From Zea mays (taxonomy: Eukaryota > Streptophyta > Magnoliopsida > Poales > Poaceae), in the NCBI RefSeq assembly GCF_902167145.1, contig NC_050098.1:116722207-116786206 (forward strand): 64,000 nucleotides of DNA. The letters run 5' to 3'. Positions within the stretch are counted from its first letter, which is position 1. Each line of letters begins with the position of its first letter. Below, in pieces: positions 44,081 through 55,704 of this stretch. The notes under the pieces are model-generated. The model was given only the letters and a program-made list of their open reading frames with translations, did not search any database and had not been told where the DNA came from. The position numbers and the translations under genes are program-made.

Positions 44081-46690
44081 TTAGTTCTTGGTTTTAGGTA
44101 CCCAAATGGTTTTGGGTCCTTTAGCATTAGAAACAAGAACTTTGGGTACCCAAACACAAGTCTTGGAGCCCTTGTGTTTGCCCCCAACATACTTGGCAAC
44201 TACTTTGCCGGATTTGTTAGTGAACACATAAGATGCATCAAAAGTTTTAAATGAAATGTTATGATCATTTGATGCACTAGGAGTTTTCTTCTTAGGCAAC
44301 TTAGCACGGGTTGGTTGCCTAGAACTAGATGTCTCACCCTTATACATAAAAGCATGATTAGGGCCAGAGTGAGACTTCCTAGAGTGAATTCTCCTAATTT
44401 TGTTCTCGGGATAACCGACAGGGTATAAAATGTAACCCTCGTTATCCTGAGGCATGGGAGCCTTGCCCTTAACAAAATTGGACAATCTTTTAGGAGGGGC
44501 ATTAAGTTTGACATTGTCCCCCTTTTGGAAGCCAATGCCATCCTTGATGCCAGGGCGTCTCCCATTATAGAGCATGCTTCTAGCAAATTTAAATTTTTCA
44601 TTTTCTAAGTCATGCTCATTGATTTTAGCATTAAGTTGAGCTATGTGATCATTTTGTTGTTTAATTAAAGCCATGTGATCATGAATAGCATCAACATTAA
44701 TGTCTCTACATCTAGTACAAATGGAAGTATGTTCAATAGTAGATGTAGAGGGTTTGCAAGATTTTAATTCTACAACCTTAGCATGCAATATATCATTTTT
44801 ACTTCTAAGGTCGGAAATAGTAACATTGCAAACATCTAATTCTTTAGCCTTAGCAAGCAATTTTTCATTTTCATTTCTAAGGCTAGTAAGGGAAATGTTC
44901 AATTCTTCGATCTTAGCAAGTAAATCAACATTATCATTTCTAAGATTTGGAATTGAAACATCACAAACATTTGAATCAACCTTAGCTAATAAATTAGCAT
45001 TCTCATTTCTAAGGTTGTTAATAGTCTCATGGCAAGTGCTTAGCTTACTAGATAATTTTTCACATTTGTCTACTTCTAGAGCATAAGCATTTTTAACCTT
45101 AACATGCTTTTTGTTTTCTTTAATAAGGAATTCCTCTTGGGAGTCCAAGAGATCATCCTTCTCATGAATAGCACTAATCAATTCATTTAATTTTTCCTTT
45201 TGTTGCATGTTTAGGTTGGCAAAAAGGGTACGCAAATTATCCTCTTCATCACTAGCATTATCATCACTAGAGGACTCATATTTAGTGGAGGATTTGGATT
45301 TAACCTTCTTCTTTTTGCCGTCCTTTGCCATGAGGCACTTGTGGCCGACGTTGGGGAAGAGAAGTCCCTTGGTGACGGCGATGTTGGTGGCGTCCTCGTC
45401 GGAGGAGGAGTCGCTAGAGCTTTCGTCGGAGTCCCACTCGCGATAAACATGGGCATCGCCACCCTTCTTCTTGTAGTACCTCTTCTTCTCCTTTCTTCTC
45501 CCCTTCTTGTCGTCGCCCCTGTCACTGTCACTAGATAGTGGACATTTTGCAATAAAATGATCGGGCTTACCACATTTGTAGCAAACTTTCTTGGAGCGGG
45601 GCTTGTAATCTTTCCCCCTCCTTTGCTTGAGGATTTGGCGGAAGCTCTTGATGACGAGCGCCATTTCCTCGTTGTCGAGCTTGGAGGCGTCGATGGGTGT
45701 TCTACTCGATGTAGACTCCTCCTTCTTCTCCTTCGTCGCCTTAAATGCGACCGGTTGTGCTTTGGACATGGAGGGACCATCAAGCTCGTTGATCTTCCTT
45801 GAGCCTTTGATCATGAACTCAAAGCTCACAAAATTCCCGATCACTTCCTCGGGAGTCATTAGTGTATATCTAGGATTGCCACGAATCAATTGAACTTGAG
45901 TAGGGTTAAGGAAAATAAGTGATCTTAGAATAACCTTAACCATTTCGTGGTCATCCCATTTTTTGCTCCCGAGGTTGCGCACTTGATTCACCAAGGTTTT
46001 GAGCCGGTTGTACATGTCTTATGGCTCCTCCCCTTGGCGAAGACGGAAGCGACCGAGCTCCCCCTCGATCGTCTCCCGCTTGGTGATCTTGGTTAGCTCA
46101 TCTCCTTCGTGCGCGGTCTTGAGCACGTCCCAAACTTCCTTGGCGCTCTTTAATCCTTGCACCTTGTTATACTCCTCTCTACTTAGAGAGGCGAGGAGTA
46201 TAGTTGTGGCTTGGGAGTTGAAGTGCTCGATTTGGGCCACTTCATCCTCATCATAATCTTCATCCCCTACGGATGGTACATGTACACCAAACTCAACAAC
46301 ATCCCATATACTTTTGTGGAGTGAGGTTAGATGAAATCGCATAAAATCACTCCACCTAGCATAATCTTCACCATCAAATGTTGGTGGTTTGCATAATGGG
46401 ACGGAAAGTAAAGGCGTATGTTTAGGAATGCGAGGGTAGCGTAAGGGGATCTTACTAAACTTCTTGCGCTCATGGCGCTTAGAAGTAATGGATGGCGCGT
46501 CGGAGCCGGAGGTGGAAGGTGATGAAGTATCGGTTTCGTAGTAGACCACCTTCCTCATCTTCTTTTTCTTGTCGCCACTCCGATGCGACTTGTGGGAAGA
46601 GGATTTCTTCTCCTTCCCCTTCCCCTTGTTGCGGGACTCTTCCGATGAAGCTTTCCCGTGGCTTGTAGTGGGCTTGTCGCCGGTCTCCAT
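44081..46690 (-). pseudogene. Gag of Sirevirus C (single nonsense codon)
   Basis: ATG at 46690 opens METGDKPTTS. A Lys/Ser-rich N-terminus, a gag domain (CKPPTFDGEDYARWSDFMRF), the CCHC knuckle CYKCGKPDHFIAKC, a Ser/Asp-rich acidic region and a long coiled-coil follow, ending at a TAA (44081-44083). The only lesion seen is a TAA at 46019-46021 within GEEP-stop-DMYNRLK; elements A and D have GEEPTQTYNRLK, so Gln is the likely ancestor. Both parts are in the same frame. Confidence 0.88.
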
Positions 46691-46750
46691 CTCCTTCTTG
46701 GCGTGATCTCACGACATCACTTCGAGCGGTTAGGCTCTAATGAAGCACTG

Positions 46751-46763
46751 GGCTTTGATACCA
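46751..46763 (-). other. Primer binding site of Sirevirus C
   Basis: TGGTATCAAAGCC on the minus strand, two bases after the LTR end. Confidence 0.82.
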
Positions 46764-46765
46764 AT

Positions 46766-48033
46766 TGAAAGTCGCCTAGAGGGGGTGAATAGGGCGAATC
46801 TGAAATTTACAAACTTAATCACAACTACAAGCCGGGTTAGCGTTAGAAATATAATCGAGTCCGAGAGAGAGGGTACAAAACAAATCGCAGGCGAATAAAG
46901 AGTGACACGTGGATTTGTTTTACCGAGGTTCGGTTGTTGCAAACCTACTCCCCGTTGAGGTGGTCACAAAGACCGGGTCTCTTTCAACCCTTTCCCTCTC
47001 TCAAACGGTCCCTCGGACCGAGTGAGCTTCTCTTCTCAAATCAACTGGGAATCAAACTTCCCGCAAGGACCACCACACAATTGGTGTCTCTTGCCTTGCT
47101 TACAAATGAGATGATCGCAAGAAAGAATGAAAGAAGGAAGCAATCCAAGCGCAAGAGCTCAAAAGAACACAACAAATCTCTCTCACTAATCACTAATGCT
47201 TTGTGTGGAATTGGGAGAGGATTTGATCACTTGGGTGTGTCTAGAATTGAATGCTAGAGCTCTTGTAAGTAGTTGGAAAGTGGAAAACTTGGATGACTTG
47301 AATGTGGGGTGGTTGGGGGTATTTATAGCCCCAACCACCAAACTAGCCGTTTGGTGGAGGCTGCTGTCGCATGGCGCACCGGACAGTCCGGTGCGCCAGC
47401 CACGTCACCAGCCGCTGGGTTCCGACCGTTGGAGCTCTGACTTGTGGGCCCGCCTGGCTGTCTGGTGGTGCACCGGACAAGTCCTGTAGACTGTCCGGTG
47501 TGCCACCCGCGCGTGCACTGCTCCTCTGCGCGCGCAGGCGCACATTTAATGCGTTGCAGTCGACCGTTGGCGCGAAGTAGCTGTTGCCCCGCTGGCTCGC
47601 CGGACAGTCCAGTGTGCACCGGACATGTCCGGTGAATTATAGCGGAGCGGATTCCCGAAGCTGGCGAGTTCAGAGTCGCTGTCCTCGGGGGCACCGAACA
47701 CTGTCCGGTGGTGCACAGAACAGTCCGGTGAATTATAGCGAAGCGCCTCTAAAAATTACCGAAGGTGAAGAGTTCAGCTTGGAGTCCCCTGGTGCACCGG
47801 ACACTGTCCGGTGGTGCACCGGACAGTCTGGTGCGCCAGACCAGGGCACACTTCGGTTGTCCCTTGCTCTTTTTGTTGAACCCATTTCTTGGTCTTTTTA
47901 TTGGCTTAGTGTGAACCTTTGGCACCTGTATAACTTATAGACTAGAGCAAACTAGTTAGTCCAATTATTTGTGTTGGGCAATTCAACCACCAAAATCAAT
48001 TAGGAAAATAGGTGTAAGCCTAATTCCCTTTCA
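46766..48033 (-). repeat. 5' LTR of Sirevirus C
   Basis: 1268 bp, against 1292 bp for the 3' copy. Differences are scattered substitutions plus missing palindrome units near 47390. Confidence 0.94.
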
Positions 48034-48038
48034 ACTTA

Positions 48039-49094
48039 AGAAGTGCAAATCAAGAGTACAGGTATGTTTCTAAGGCTTAGTACATTGTTTTGGAGACTAA
48101 TGTATTGTGTCTAAGTGCTAGAAACAGAAAAAGACCAATTTGGAAAAGACTTGGCTGAGCAGCCAAGACTCTGCGTAGTCTGGGTGCACCGGACTGTCCG
48201 GTGGTGCACCGGACAGTGTCCGGTGTGCCAGGTTGGCTCTGGCGAACTGGCTGCTCTCGGGTTTCGTCGGCGGCGTACGGTTATAAATCACCGGACTGTC
48301 CGGTGGTGCACCGAACTGTCCGGTGAGCCAACAGTCGGTCGCGTAATCCGCGCGCGACGCGTGGCAGAGCCAACGGTCAGAAGGGGGCACCGGACTGTCC
48401 GGTGTGCACTGGACAGTGTCCGGTGCGCCAGGCGACAGAAGGCAAGAATTGCCTTCCTAGAATGCTCTCAACGGCTCCTAGCTGCCTTGGGGCTATAAAA
48501 GGGACCCCTAGGCGCATGGAGAAGTACACTAAGTATTCTCTAAGCATTCCTAAGCATCAAGACTCCAATTCCGCGCATTCGATTCTTTGTGATAGCAACT
48601 AGAGCTCCATTTGAGTAGAGAACTCTTTGGGTTGTGTTGTGAGCTCGAGTTGTGACTTGTGTGCGTGTTTGTGCTCTGATTTTGTGTCTTGTGTGCGTTG
48701 CTCATCCCAGCCTTACTTCCGTGCTTCTTTGTGAACATCAAATTGTAAGGGCGAGAGGCTCCAAGTTGTGGAGATTTCTCGCAAGCGGGATATAGTAAAA
48801 CAAAGCAAAACACCGTGGTATTCAAGTGGGTCTTTGGACCGCTTGAGAGGGGTTGATTGCAACCCTTGTCCGTTGGGACGCCACAACGTGGAGTAGGCAA
48901 GTGTTGGACTTGGCCGAACCACGGGATAAACCACTGTGCCTATCTGTGTTGATCTTCTTGTGGTTATCGTGTCTTGCTAGAACTCCTCTCTAGCCACTTG
49001 GCCTTATTGAGCTAACTCCTAATCAAGTATTGTGGCATTAAGTTTCAAGTTTTTACAGGATCACCTATTCACCCCCCCCCTCTAGGTGCTCTCA
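48039..49094 (+). repeat. 3' LTR of Sirevirus A, second part
   Basis: Continues the LTR broken at 38736. It has TATAAAAG at about 48486 and ends GGTGCTCTCA before the CCACC TSD. About 90 bp between palindrome units present in the 5' copy (31510-31605) are missing near 48430. Confidence 0.93.
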
Positions 49095-49099
49095 CCACC
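49095..49099. repeat. TSD CCACC, right copy, of Sirevirus A
   Basis: Matches 31003-31007. LINE ORF2 resumes here. Confidence 0.92.
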
Positions 49100-50935
49100 C
49101 CTGACTGTTTTCATTACCCAATCACACCATTTCTCTCCAAAGCCTTTTTGGTCTATCATTTGGTGTAAAAACTGCCAATTGACTTTATCATAAGCTTTCT
49201 CAAAATCAACTTTGAACATTATTCCATTTTGTTTTTCCTTTTTAACCTCATGAAGAATCTCATGTAAAGCTACTACACTATCCAAGATGTACCTTTCCTT
49301 GAGGAAGCCTAACTGCGAATTACTAATGACCTTAGTAATGCATGACACCAGCCTGTTATTAAGGGGTTTTGTGATAATTTTATAGCTCACATTTAAAAGG
49401 CAAATTGGTCTATAGTTTTTCAATTCTTTTGCTTCCTCGGTCTTAGGAAGTAAAGTGATTATACCATAGTTAAGTCTTTCTATAGGAAGCACACCTTTAT
49501 GGAAGTCTTCAAACATGTGACACAAGTCAAACGAAATCACTTCCCAAAAATCTTGGTAGAACTCGGCCGGTAATCCATCGGGACTAGGGCGCTGTTATGT
49601 TTCATGGACTTAACCACATTATGGATTTCGTGGATAGAAAAAGAAGTGAGAAAGGACTTATCCTCTTCCCCAAGCCTAGCCATATCGACATTACTCATAG
49701 AAATATGAGTATCGTCAGAGGTCCCGAACAGATTTCGGTAGAAGTTTGTGGCTAACGCATTTATATTATCTTCCCCTTGTATCACATGGTCATCCTGAAG
49801 CAAAGATAAAATCCTCATTTTCCTTCTACCATTTGCTTTCAGGTGAAAGTATTTAGTATTGTTATCACCTTCCATAATGATTTTTTCCCTCGACTTCTGC
49901 CTTACTTTTGTTTCATCCTCAATCACAATATTTCTCAAACGAGCTTCATAGACGATTTTCTCCTGTTTTTCATGATCAATCAGGCTATTGACTTCGCTTT
50001 TCACATCTAACTCCTTGATTTTAACTGTCAGATCCTTCTTCAATTTCTTATACCTTCCTTCAATGCTAATGTTCCACCCTTTGAGTTTTTTCCTCAATCT
50101 TTTCACCTTTTCCTTCCAGATCTCCAAGCTTGAACTGCTCCTTACGGGTTTACTCCAGCACTCTTTCACAATCTGACCAAAGTCGGGTCTGTGTTTCCAG
50201 CACAGTTCATATTTAAAATCCCTCTTGTTATAAATTCTTGTACCAGAACTCAAACAAAGGGGGACATGATCAGAAAACGTTCTATTGAGGCCCCTGACAC
50301 AAGTGTCATGGTAAGTTAAGTCCCATTCCGGACTAACTAAGAATCTATCCAGCTTCTCAAATGTGGGGTCATCTCTATTATTAGACCATGTGTAGAGTCT
50401 ATCAATCAAATTCAGCTCAATGAGACTATTCTGGTCAATAATTGCATTAAACAAACTACTCCATTTGTTCACCCCCAGGTTTATTTTTCTCCTCATCTTT
50501 TCTAATTATATTAAAGTCTCCACCCAAAAGCATAGGGTGTTTGCTTCTGTGGCAAAAATAGGATAATTCGCACAGAAAATTATTTTTTTATGTTCTTGCG
50601 CTGCTCCATATACATTAATAAAGTTCCAAATAATTTTTTTTCTTTGTGTAAAACCAAACATCTGATCATAAAATCCCCGACCTCTTGCTCCCTAACATCA
50701 AAGCAATCGCTATTAAAGCCTACTAAAAGGCCGCCAGACCTACCTCTAGGGATAGAATGAATCCAAATGAACTTTTTCCCCCACTGATAGCATCTAGCCA
50801 AGATTGGCTGAAGTTCTTTTTCATAGTCTCTTGCAGACCTATGAAATCAGCCTTCTCATCACAAATGAGTTCTTTCAAGAACTCAATCTTGCCTTGTTTC
50901 CTCAAACCCTGACAGTTCCAAATGATTCCAATCAT
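49100..50935 (-). pseudogene. LINE ORF2, N-terminal half: endonuclease and start of RT
   Basis: Begins at ATG 50935 with MIGIIWNCQGL, the usual opening of plant L1 ORF2 endonucleases, and has the QET metal-site motif. After frame changes between about 50500 and 50800, the endonuclease C-terminus follows (WSNNRDDPTFEKLDRFLVS, then FSDHVPL). A linker and the RT N-terminal blocks come next (NYRPICLLNVSYKIITK; FKVDFEKAYDKVNW). A further break lies near 49540. It stops at Sirevirus A and continues at 31002. Confidence 0.87.
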
Positions 50936-51043
50936 TTAAAACTATATCTAATGTCATGTCTTTCCCTCATCTGTCTCCTCTTTTCAGGATTTTTTCCTGA
51001 CTTTAGGAGAGGTGACCCACATATTTTTTCCTTATGTTATTTT

Positions 51044-52046
51044 TTATGATCTATCGACTTTAATCCAGTCAATATCATTTCCTTCATCCAGAATACCATC
51101 CTCTATCCATTTTTGTGCATCACTATCTAACTTTGCCTCCTCCTCTTTTTTAGAAGAGGGTGCAACAGTCACAGACTCACCCCTCTTCCCATCCTGAATT
51201 ATCATATTAGACCTAACTAATTCTAGGGATTTGATATGACGGAGACTACTTTCAGCTTCGCTACTATTTTTTCCCAAATCCACATTCAGAATATTAGCTA
51301 TATCTATTAATTCAGACTCTGAGGAATTCAGAACGGAGAAAGGGTTATGCGAATTACCTTTGGATAGAAAAGCATCTTTGGCTGCAGCTCTAGAAATAGC
51401 TTTCTCAGTCACATTCATCTCTTCAGAGGTTTCCAGTCTGGGACTCCTTCTTGGACCTTCAGCCTGCTCACCTACTTTTTGCTTCCCTTTCTTTTCATTC
51501 TCCGCTTGATTATACTTCTTAGTAACTGCATCCTCTCTTTTATCATCCACCTCTTCTTGTGGTGTGCTTATATCAACCCAACACTTTTTGCTAGAGCTTC
51601 CAATTCTTGAGAATTGAGCAAGTCTTCTTAACTATCTTCGAGATTCACTTTATCATCATCATAATCTGAGCCCTCCACCAGTCCCTCGGACACACTAGAC
51701 CTTGTTTTTCCTTTATCATCTTCTAGGGACAGGACAGTTTTTTCAAAATCTGTCCCAGCCTGACTATCTTTAGTTTGTAAGAACACATGTTTCTCCTCAT
51801 CTGTCTCTTTCCTTATCTTTTCCCATTTTCCCCTTTACCCACCACCCCCTATGCTGGGTATCCACAGAAGCTCTCTTTCCCAAGTTACCACTCTCTTCAT
51901 TCCAACCTTCCTCTTCAACGCCATCAATTTTGAAAAAATGTCAAACAGGTAAGGTTTTACCCCAACTTCAAGCACACGGGGGATCATATAGATGCTTTTG
52001 ACATGCACCTTGAACCTCACGCAATTTTGCATTTCTAAAGCTTTTA
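51044..52046 (-). pseudogene. LINE ORF1, C-terminal half
   Basis: Continues ORF1 across the Sirevirus D insertion: ALEMQNCVRFKVHVKSIYMI, then a TAA near 51835, then a region rich in Asp, Glu, Lys and Ser with the RRSPRL motif often seen in plant LINE ORF1. It ends at 51044, about 110 bp upstream of the ORF2 start. The role is RNA binding in the LINE ribonucleoprotein. Confidence 0.78.
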
Positions 52047-52051
52047 GATCC
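52047..52051. repeat. TSD GATCC, left copy, of Sirevirus D
   Basis: GATCC here and at 60941-60945 flanks element D. Confidence 0.93.
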
Positions 52052-53292
52052 TGAAAGGGAAATGTGCCCTTGGGCCATTTCTAAGTATTTTGGTGATTAA
52101 GTGCCCAACACAAATGGTCTAAGTGTTAAACTGTGCCTAATGGTGAATGAAGTGCAAATCAACACAAAGGTATGATTCTAGACTTAGTACATTGTTTTTT
52201 TGTGTACTAACATATTTGTCTAAGTGCTAGAATCAGAGAAAAGACAAAAGGAAAAAGTCTTGGCTGTACAGCCAAGACTCTGCGCAGTCTGGGTGCACCG
52301 GACTGTCCGGTGGTGCACCGGACAGTGTCCCGTGCGCCAGGCTGGCTTTGGTCAAACTGGCCGCTCTCGGGATTTCGTCGGCGGCGTACGGCTAAAAATC
52401 ACCGGACTGTCCGGTGGTGCACCGGACTGTCCGGTGAGCCAACGGTCGGACGCGCCAACGGTTGGCCGCGCAATCCGCGCGTGATGCGTGGCCGAGCCAA
52501 CAGTCTGATGGGGGCACCAGACTGTCTGGTGCGCCAACGGCTCCAAATCTTCAACGGTCGGCTGCGCCAAATTAGGAAGGCTATCTGCACCGAACAGTGA
52601 ACAGGGGATGTCCGGTGGTGCACCGGACTGTCCGGTGCACCACCTGACAGAAGGCAAGTATTGCCTGCCAAGAATGCCTCCAACGGCTCCTAGCTGCCTT
52701 GGGGCTATAAAAGGGACCCCTAGGCGCATGGAGGAAGACACCAAGCATACATTGAGCATTCTTAATCATTCACACTCCGTCTTTGCGCACTCGATTGACA
52801 TTCTTAGTGATTTGAGCTCCGTTCTAGTGGTGAACTTTGAGCTATTCATTTGAGCTCAAGTCTTGGCTGTGTGTGTGCGTATTGCTGTGGATTTGTGTGT
52901 GTTGCTTCCCTCCCTTACTCTAGACTTTCACTTTGATCCTTATTGTAAGGGCGAGAGACTCCAAGTTGTGGAAATTCCTCGCAAACGGGAAAGAGTAAAG
53001 AAAGAAGAAAACTGTGGTATTCAAGTTGATCATTGGATCACTTGAGAGGAGTTGAGTGCAACTCTCGTCCGTTGGGATGCCACAACGTGGAGTAGGCAAG
53101 TGTTATACTTGGCCGAACCACGGGATAAATCATTGTGTCTCTTGTGCTTGTTCTTACTGTGACTATTGTGTTTCGCAAGAGCTCGGTCCTTAGCCACTTG
53201 ATTTCATTGCACTAACACTTAATCAAGTTTTGTGGTTATAAGTTTTAAGTTTTTACAGGATCACCTATTCACCCCCCCTCTAGGTGCTCTCA
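52052..53292 (+). repeat. 5' LTR of Sirevirus D
   Basis: 1241 bp, TGAAAGGGAA to GGTGCTCTCA. Palindromes are at about 52297-52642 and TATAAAAG is at 52706-52713. Confidence 0.94.
52706..52713 (+). promoter_or_regulatory. TATA box of the D 5' LTR
   Basis: TATAAAAG in GGGGCTATAAAAGGGACCCC, matching the A LTR. Confidence 0.65.
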
Positions 53293-53294
53293 AT

Positions 53295-53307
53295 TGGTAT
53301 TGGAGCC
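53295..53307 (+). other. Primer binding site of Sirevirus D
   Basis: TGGTATTGGAGCC. It has one C-to-T change relative to TGGTATCGGAGCC in A and B. Confidence 0.8.
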
Positions 53308-53342
53308 GTTCTCCTCATGAAAGGGACTAATCGCCTGAAGAG

Positions 53343-55704
53343 ATAGATCCTAAGGGAAAGGGGATGGTGGTCAACGACAATGAGAAGGAGTCCATCTTCA
53401 ACGAGCCGAGGGACGACAAAGCCAATGACTCCGTCTCGAGTCAAAAGAAGAAGGATGGAAAGAAGAAGAGGCGCATCAAGAAGATTGTCTACTACGACAG
53501 CGACGAATCTTCCTCTTCTCAAAAGGACGACGAATACGAGGAGAAAAAGAAAACGGTTAACTCAAACTTTTCTTTCGATTATTCTCATATTCCGCATAAT
53601 TCCAATGCTCATCTGCTTTCCATTCCACTTGGTAAACCTCCACACTTTGATGGAGAGGACTACGGATTTTGGAGTCACAAAATGCGTAGCCATTTGTTCT
53701 CTCTTCATCCAAGTATATGGGAGATAGTAGAAAATGGAATGCAATTTGATAGTTCGGATAATTCTATGTTTATCAATGAACAAATCCATAAAAATGCACA
53801 AGCTACTACTGTTCTTTTAGCATCCTTGTGCAGGGAAGAATATAATAAGGTGAGCGGCTTGGATAACGCCAAGCAGATCTAGGACACCTTCAAGATCTCG
53901 CATGAGGGGAACGACGCCACCATGCTCACCAAGATGGAGTTGGTGGAAGGCGAACTAGGAAGGTTCGCAATGATCAGGGGAGAGGAGCCAACTCAAACGT
54001 ACAATAGGCTCAAGACCCTGGTCAACAAGATAAGGAGCTATGGGAGCACGAGATGGATGGACCATGACGTCGTCCGACTTATGCTAAGGTCCTTCACTGT
54101 CCTTGATCCTCATCTTGTAAACTCTATTCGTGAGAATCCTAGGTACATCAAGATGACGCCCGAGGAAATACTCGGAAAGTTCGTAAGCGGGCGAATGATG
54201 ATCAAGGAGGCAAGATATGTTGATGAGGCGTTGAATGGCCCAATGTCGATCCACGAGCCTCAAACCGTTGCTCTCAAAGCAACAAGTAGCAGGGAGACGC
54301 TACCTAGCAAGGTGGCACAAGTTGAGGCGGCCGGACTAAATGAGAATGAAATGGCCCTCATCATCAAGCGCTTCAAGACGGTGCTCAAAGGTCGCAAGGA
54401 GCATCCCAACAAGAGCAAGACGAAGGGAAAGCGCTCCTGCTTCAAGTGTGGTAAGATTGGTCACTTTATTGCTAACTGTCCCGATAATGATAGTGATCAG
54501 GAACAAGGAAAGAGCGGAAAGTGGGAAAAGAAGAAGACCTACAAAAAGGCGAAGGGCGAGGCACATCTTGGAAAGGAGTGGGATTCGGATTGCTCCTCGT
54601 CCGACTCCGACAACGAAGGACTCGCCGCCTCAGCCTTCAACAAGTCGGCTCTCTTCCCCAACGAGCATCACACCTACCCTCATGGCAAAGGAGAAGAAGG
54701 TAAGTACTCGAAGTACCATTACGTATGCTTCTTCATGTGATGATGAGTCTAGTGATGATGAAGTAGACTACGCTAGTTTATTCAAAGGTTTAGATAGAAC
54801 TAAAATTGATAAGATCAATGAATTAATTGATGCTTTGAATGAGAAGAATAGATTGTTAGAGAAGCAAGAGGATCTTTTATATGAAGAGCATGATAAATTT
54901 GTTAGTGCGCAAAATTCTCTTGCTCTAGAAGTTAAAAGAAATGAAATGCTTTCATGTGAATTATCTACATGCCATGAATCTATTTCTAGCTTAAAGAGTA
55001 TTAATGATGACTTGAATGCTAAGTTAGAAGTAGCTAATAAATCTAGCTCATGTATTGATCATGTAGTAATTTGTAATAGATGTAAGGATTTTAATGTTGA
55101 TGCATGTGTTGAGCACCTTACTTCTATTGCAAAATTAAATGGTGAAGTGGCTAGTCTTAGTGCCCAACTTAAGACTAGCAAGAATGAATTTGACAAATTA
55201 AAATTTGCAAGGGATGCCTACACTATTGGTAGACACCCCTCAATTAAGGATGGGCTTGGCTTTAAAAGGGAAGCCAAGAACTTAACAAGCCAAAGGGCTC
55301 CCACTTTCACAAAGGAGAAAGGGAAGGCCCCTATGGCTAATAGTGCTCAAAAGAATCATGCATTTATTTATGATAGAAAATTTTCTAGAAATGTTCATCA
55401 TGATAGGAGTTGTAATGCTTATGATTCAAATGTCATGTTCGCTTCAAGTTCTTCCTTTGTGTATGGTAGAGATATGCCTAGGAGAAATGTTGTTCTTGTA
55501 CCTAGGAAAGCAAGTAATGAACCTTCTACAATTTACCATGCTAGCAATGCTTCTTTTATAAATTATAGGAAGAATAAGAAAGTAATTGCTAAGAAATTAG
55601 GGGCAAAATGCAAAGGAGATAAAACTTGCATTTGGGTCCCTAAGGCTATTGTTACTAACCTTGTAGGACCCAACAAGAGTTGGGTACCTAAAACCCAAGC
55701 CTAA
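53343..55704 (+). pseudogene. Gag of Sirevirus D (start lost, stop, frameshift)
   Basis: Homologous to A gag throughout. The start reads ATAGATCCTAAG where A reads ATGGATCCTAAG. TGG of A is TAG at 53880-53882. An extra base near 54675 (CACCTACCCTC against CACCTGCCTC) shifts the frame. The gag domain (GKPPHFDGEDYGFWSHKM), CCHC knuckle (CFKCGKIGHFIANC) and C-terminal coiled-coil are recognisable in successive frames. The TAA ends at 55704, in frame with pol. Confidence 0.88.

Larger units (their letters stand above)
38737..48033 (-). mobile_element. Sirevirus C (Opie/Ji type), minus strand, inside the 3' LTR of A
   Basis: A 9.3 kb Ty1/copia element with LTRs at 46766-48033 (5') and 38737-40028 (3'), TSD ACTTA and PBS on the minus strand at 46751-46763. 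The polypurine tract AAAAAGGGGGAGAT (minus) abuts the 3' LTR. Gag has a single nonsense codon and pol is fully open, so it is among the least damaged copies here. It is the third level of nesting (LINE, then A, then C) and must be younger than A. LTR ends (TGAAAGGGAATTAGGC to GGCGACTTTCA) differ from A and D, so it is another family of the same lineage. Confidence 0.93.
31008..49094 (+). mobile_element. Sirevirus A (Ji/Opie type), interrupted by Sirevirus C
   Basis: Plus-strand Ty1/copia element. The 5' LTR is 31008-32272. The 3' LTR starts at 38642, is broken by C at 38737 and resumes at 48039-49094. TSD is CCACC and the PBS is at 32275. Without C and the duplicated TSD its length is about 8.8 kb. 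Its gag and pol are closely related to those of element D. It lies inside the RT part of the LINE ORF2. The 3' LTR is about 114 bp shorter than the 5' LTR because of deletions among the palindromic repeats. Confidence 0.93.

Noticed and set aside
41608..45893. Plus-strand ORFs within Sirevirus C, including Leu-rich ones at 42352-42791 and 45207-45893
   Set aside because: They are antisense shadows of C pol and gag acidic/Lys-rich segments.
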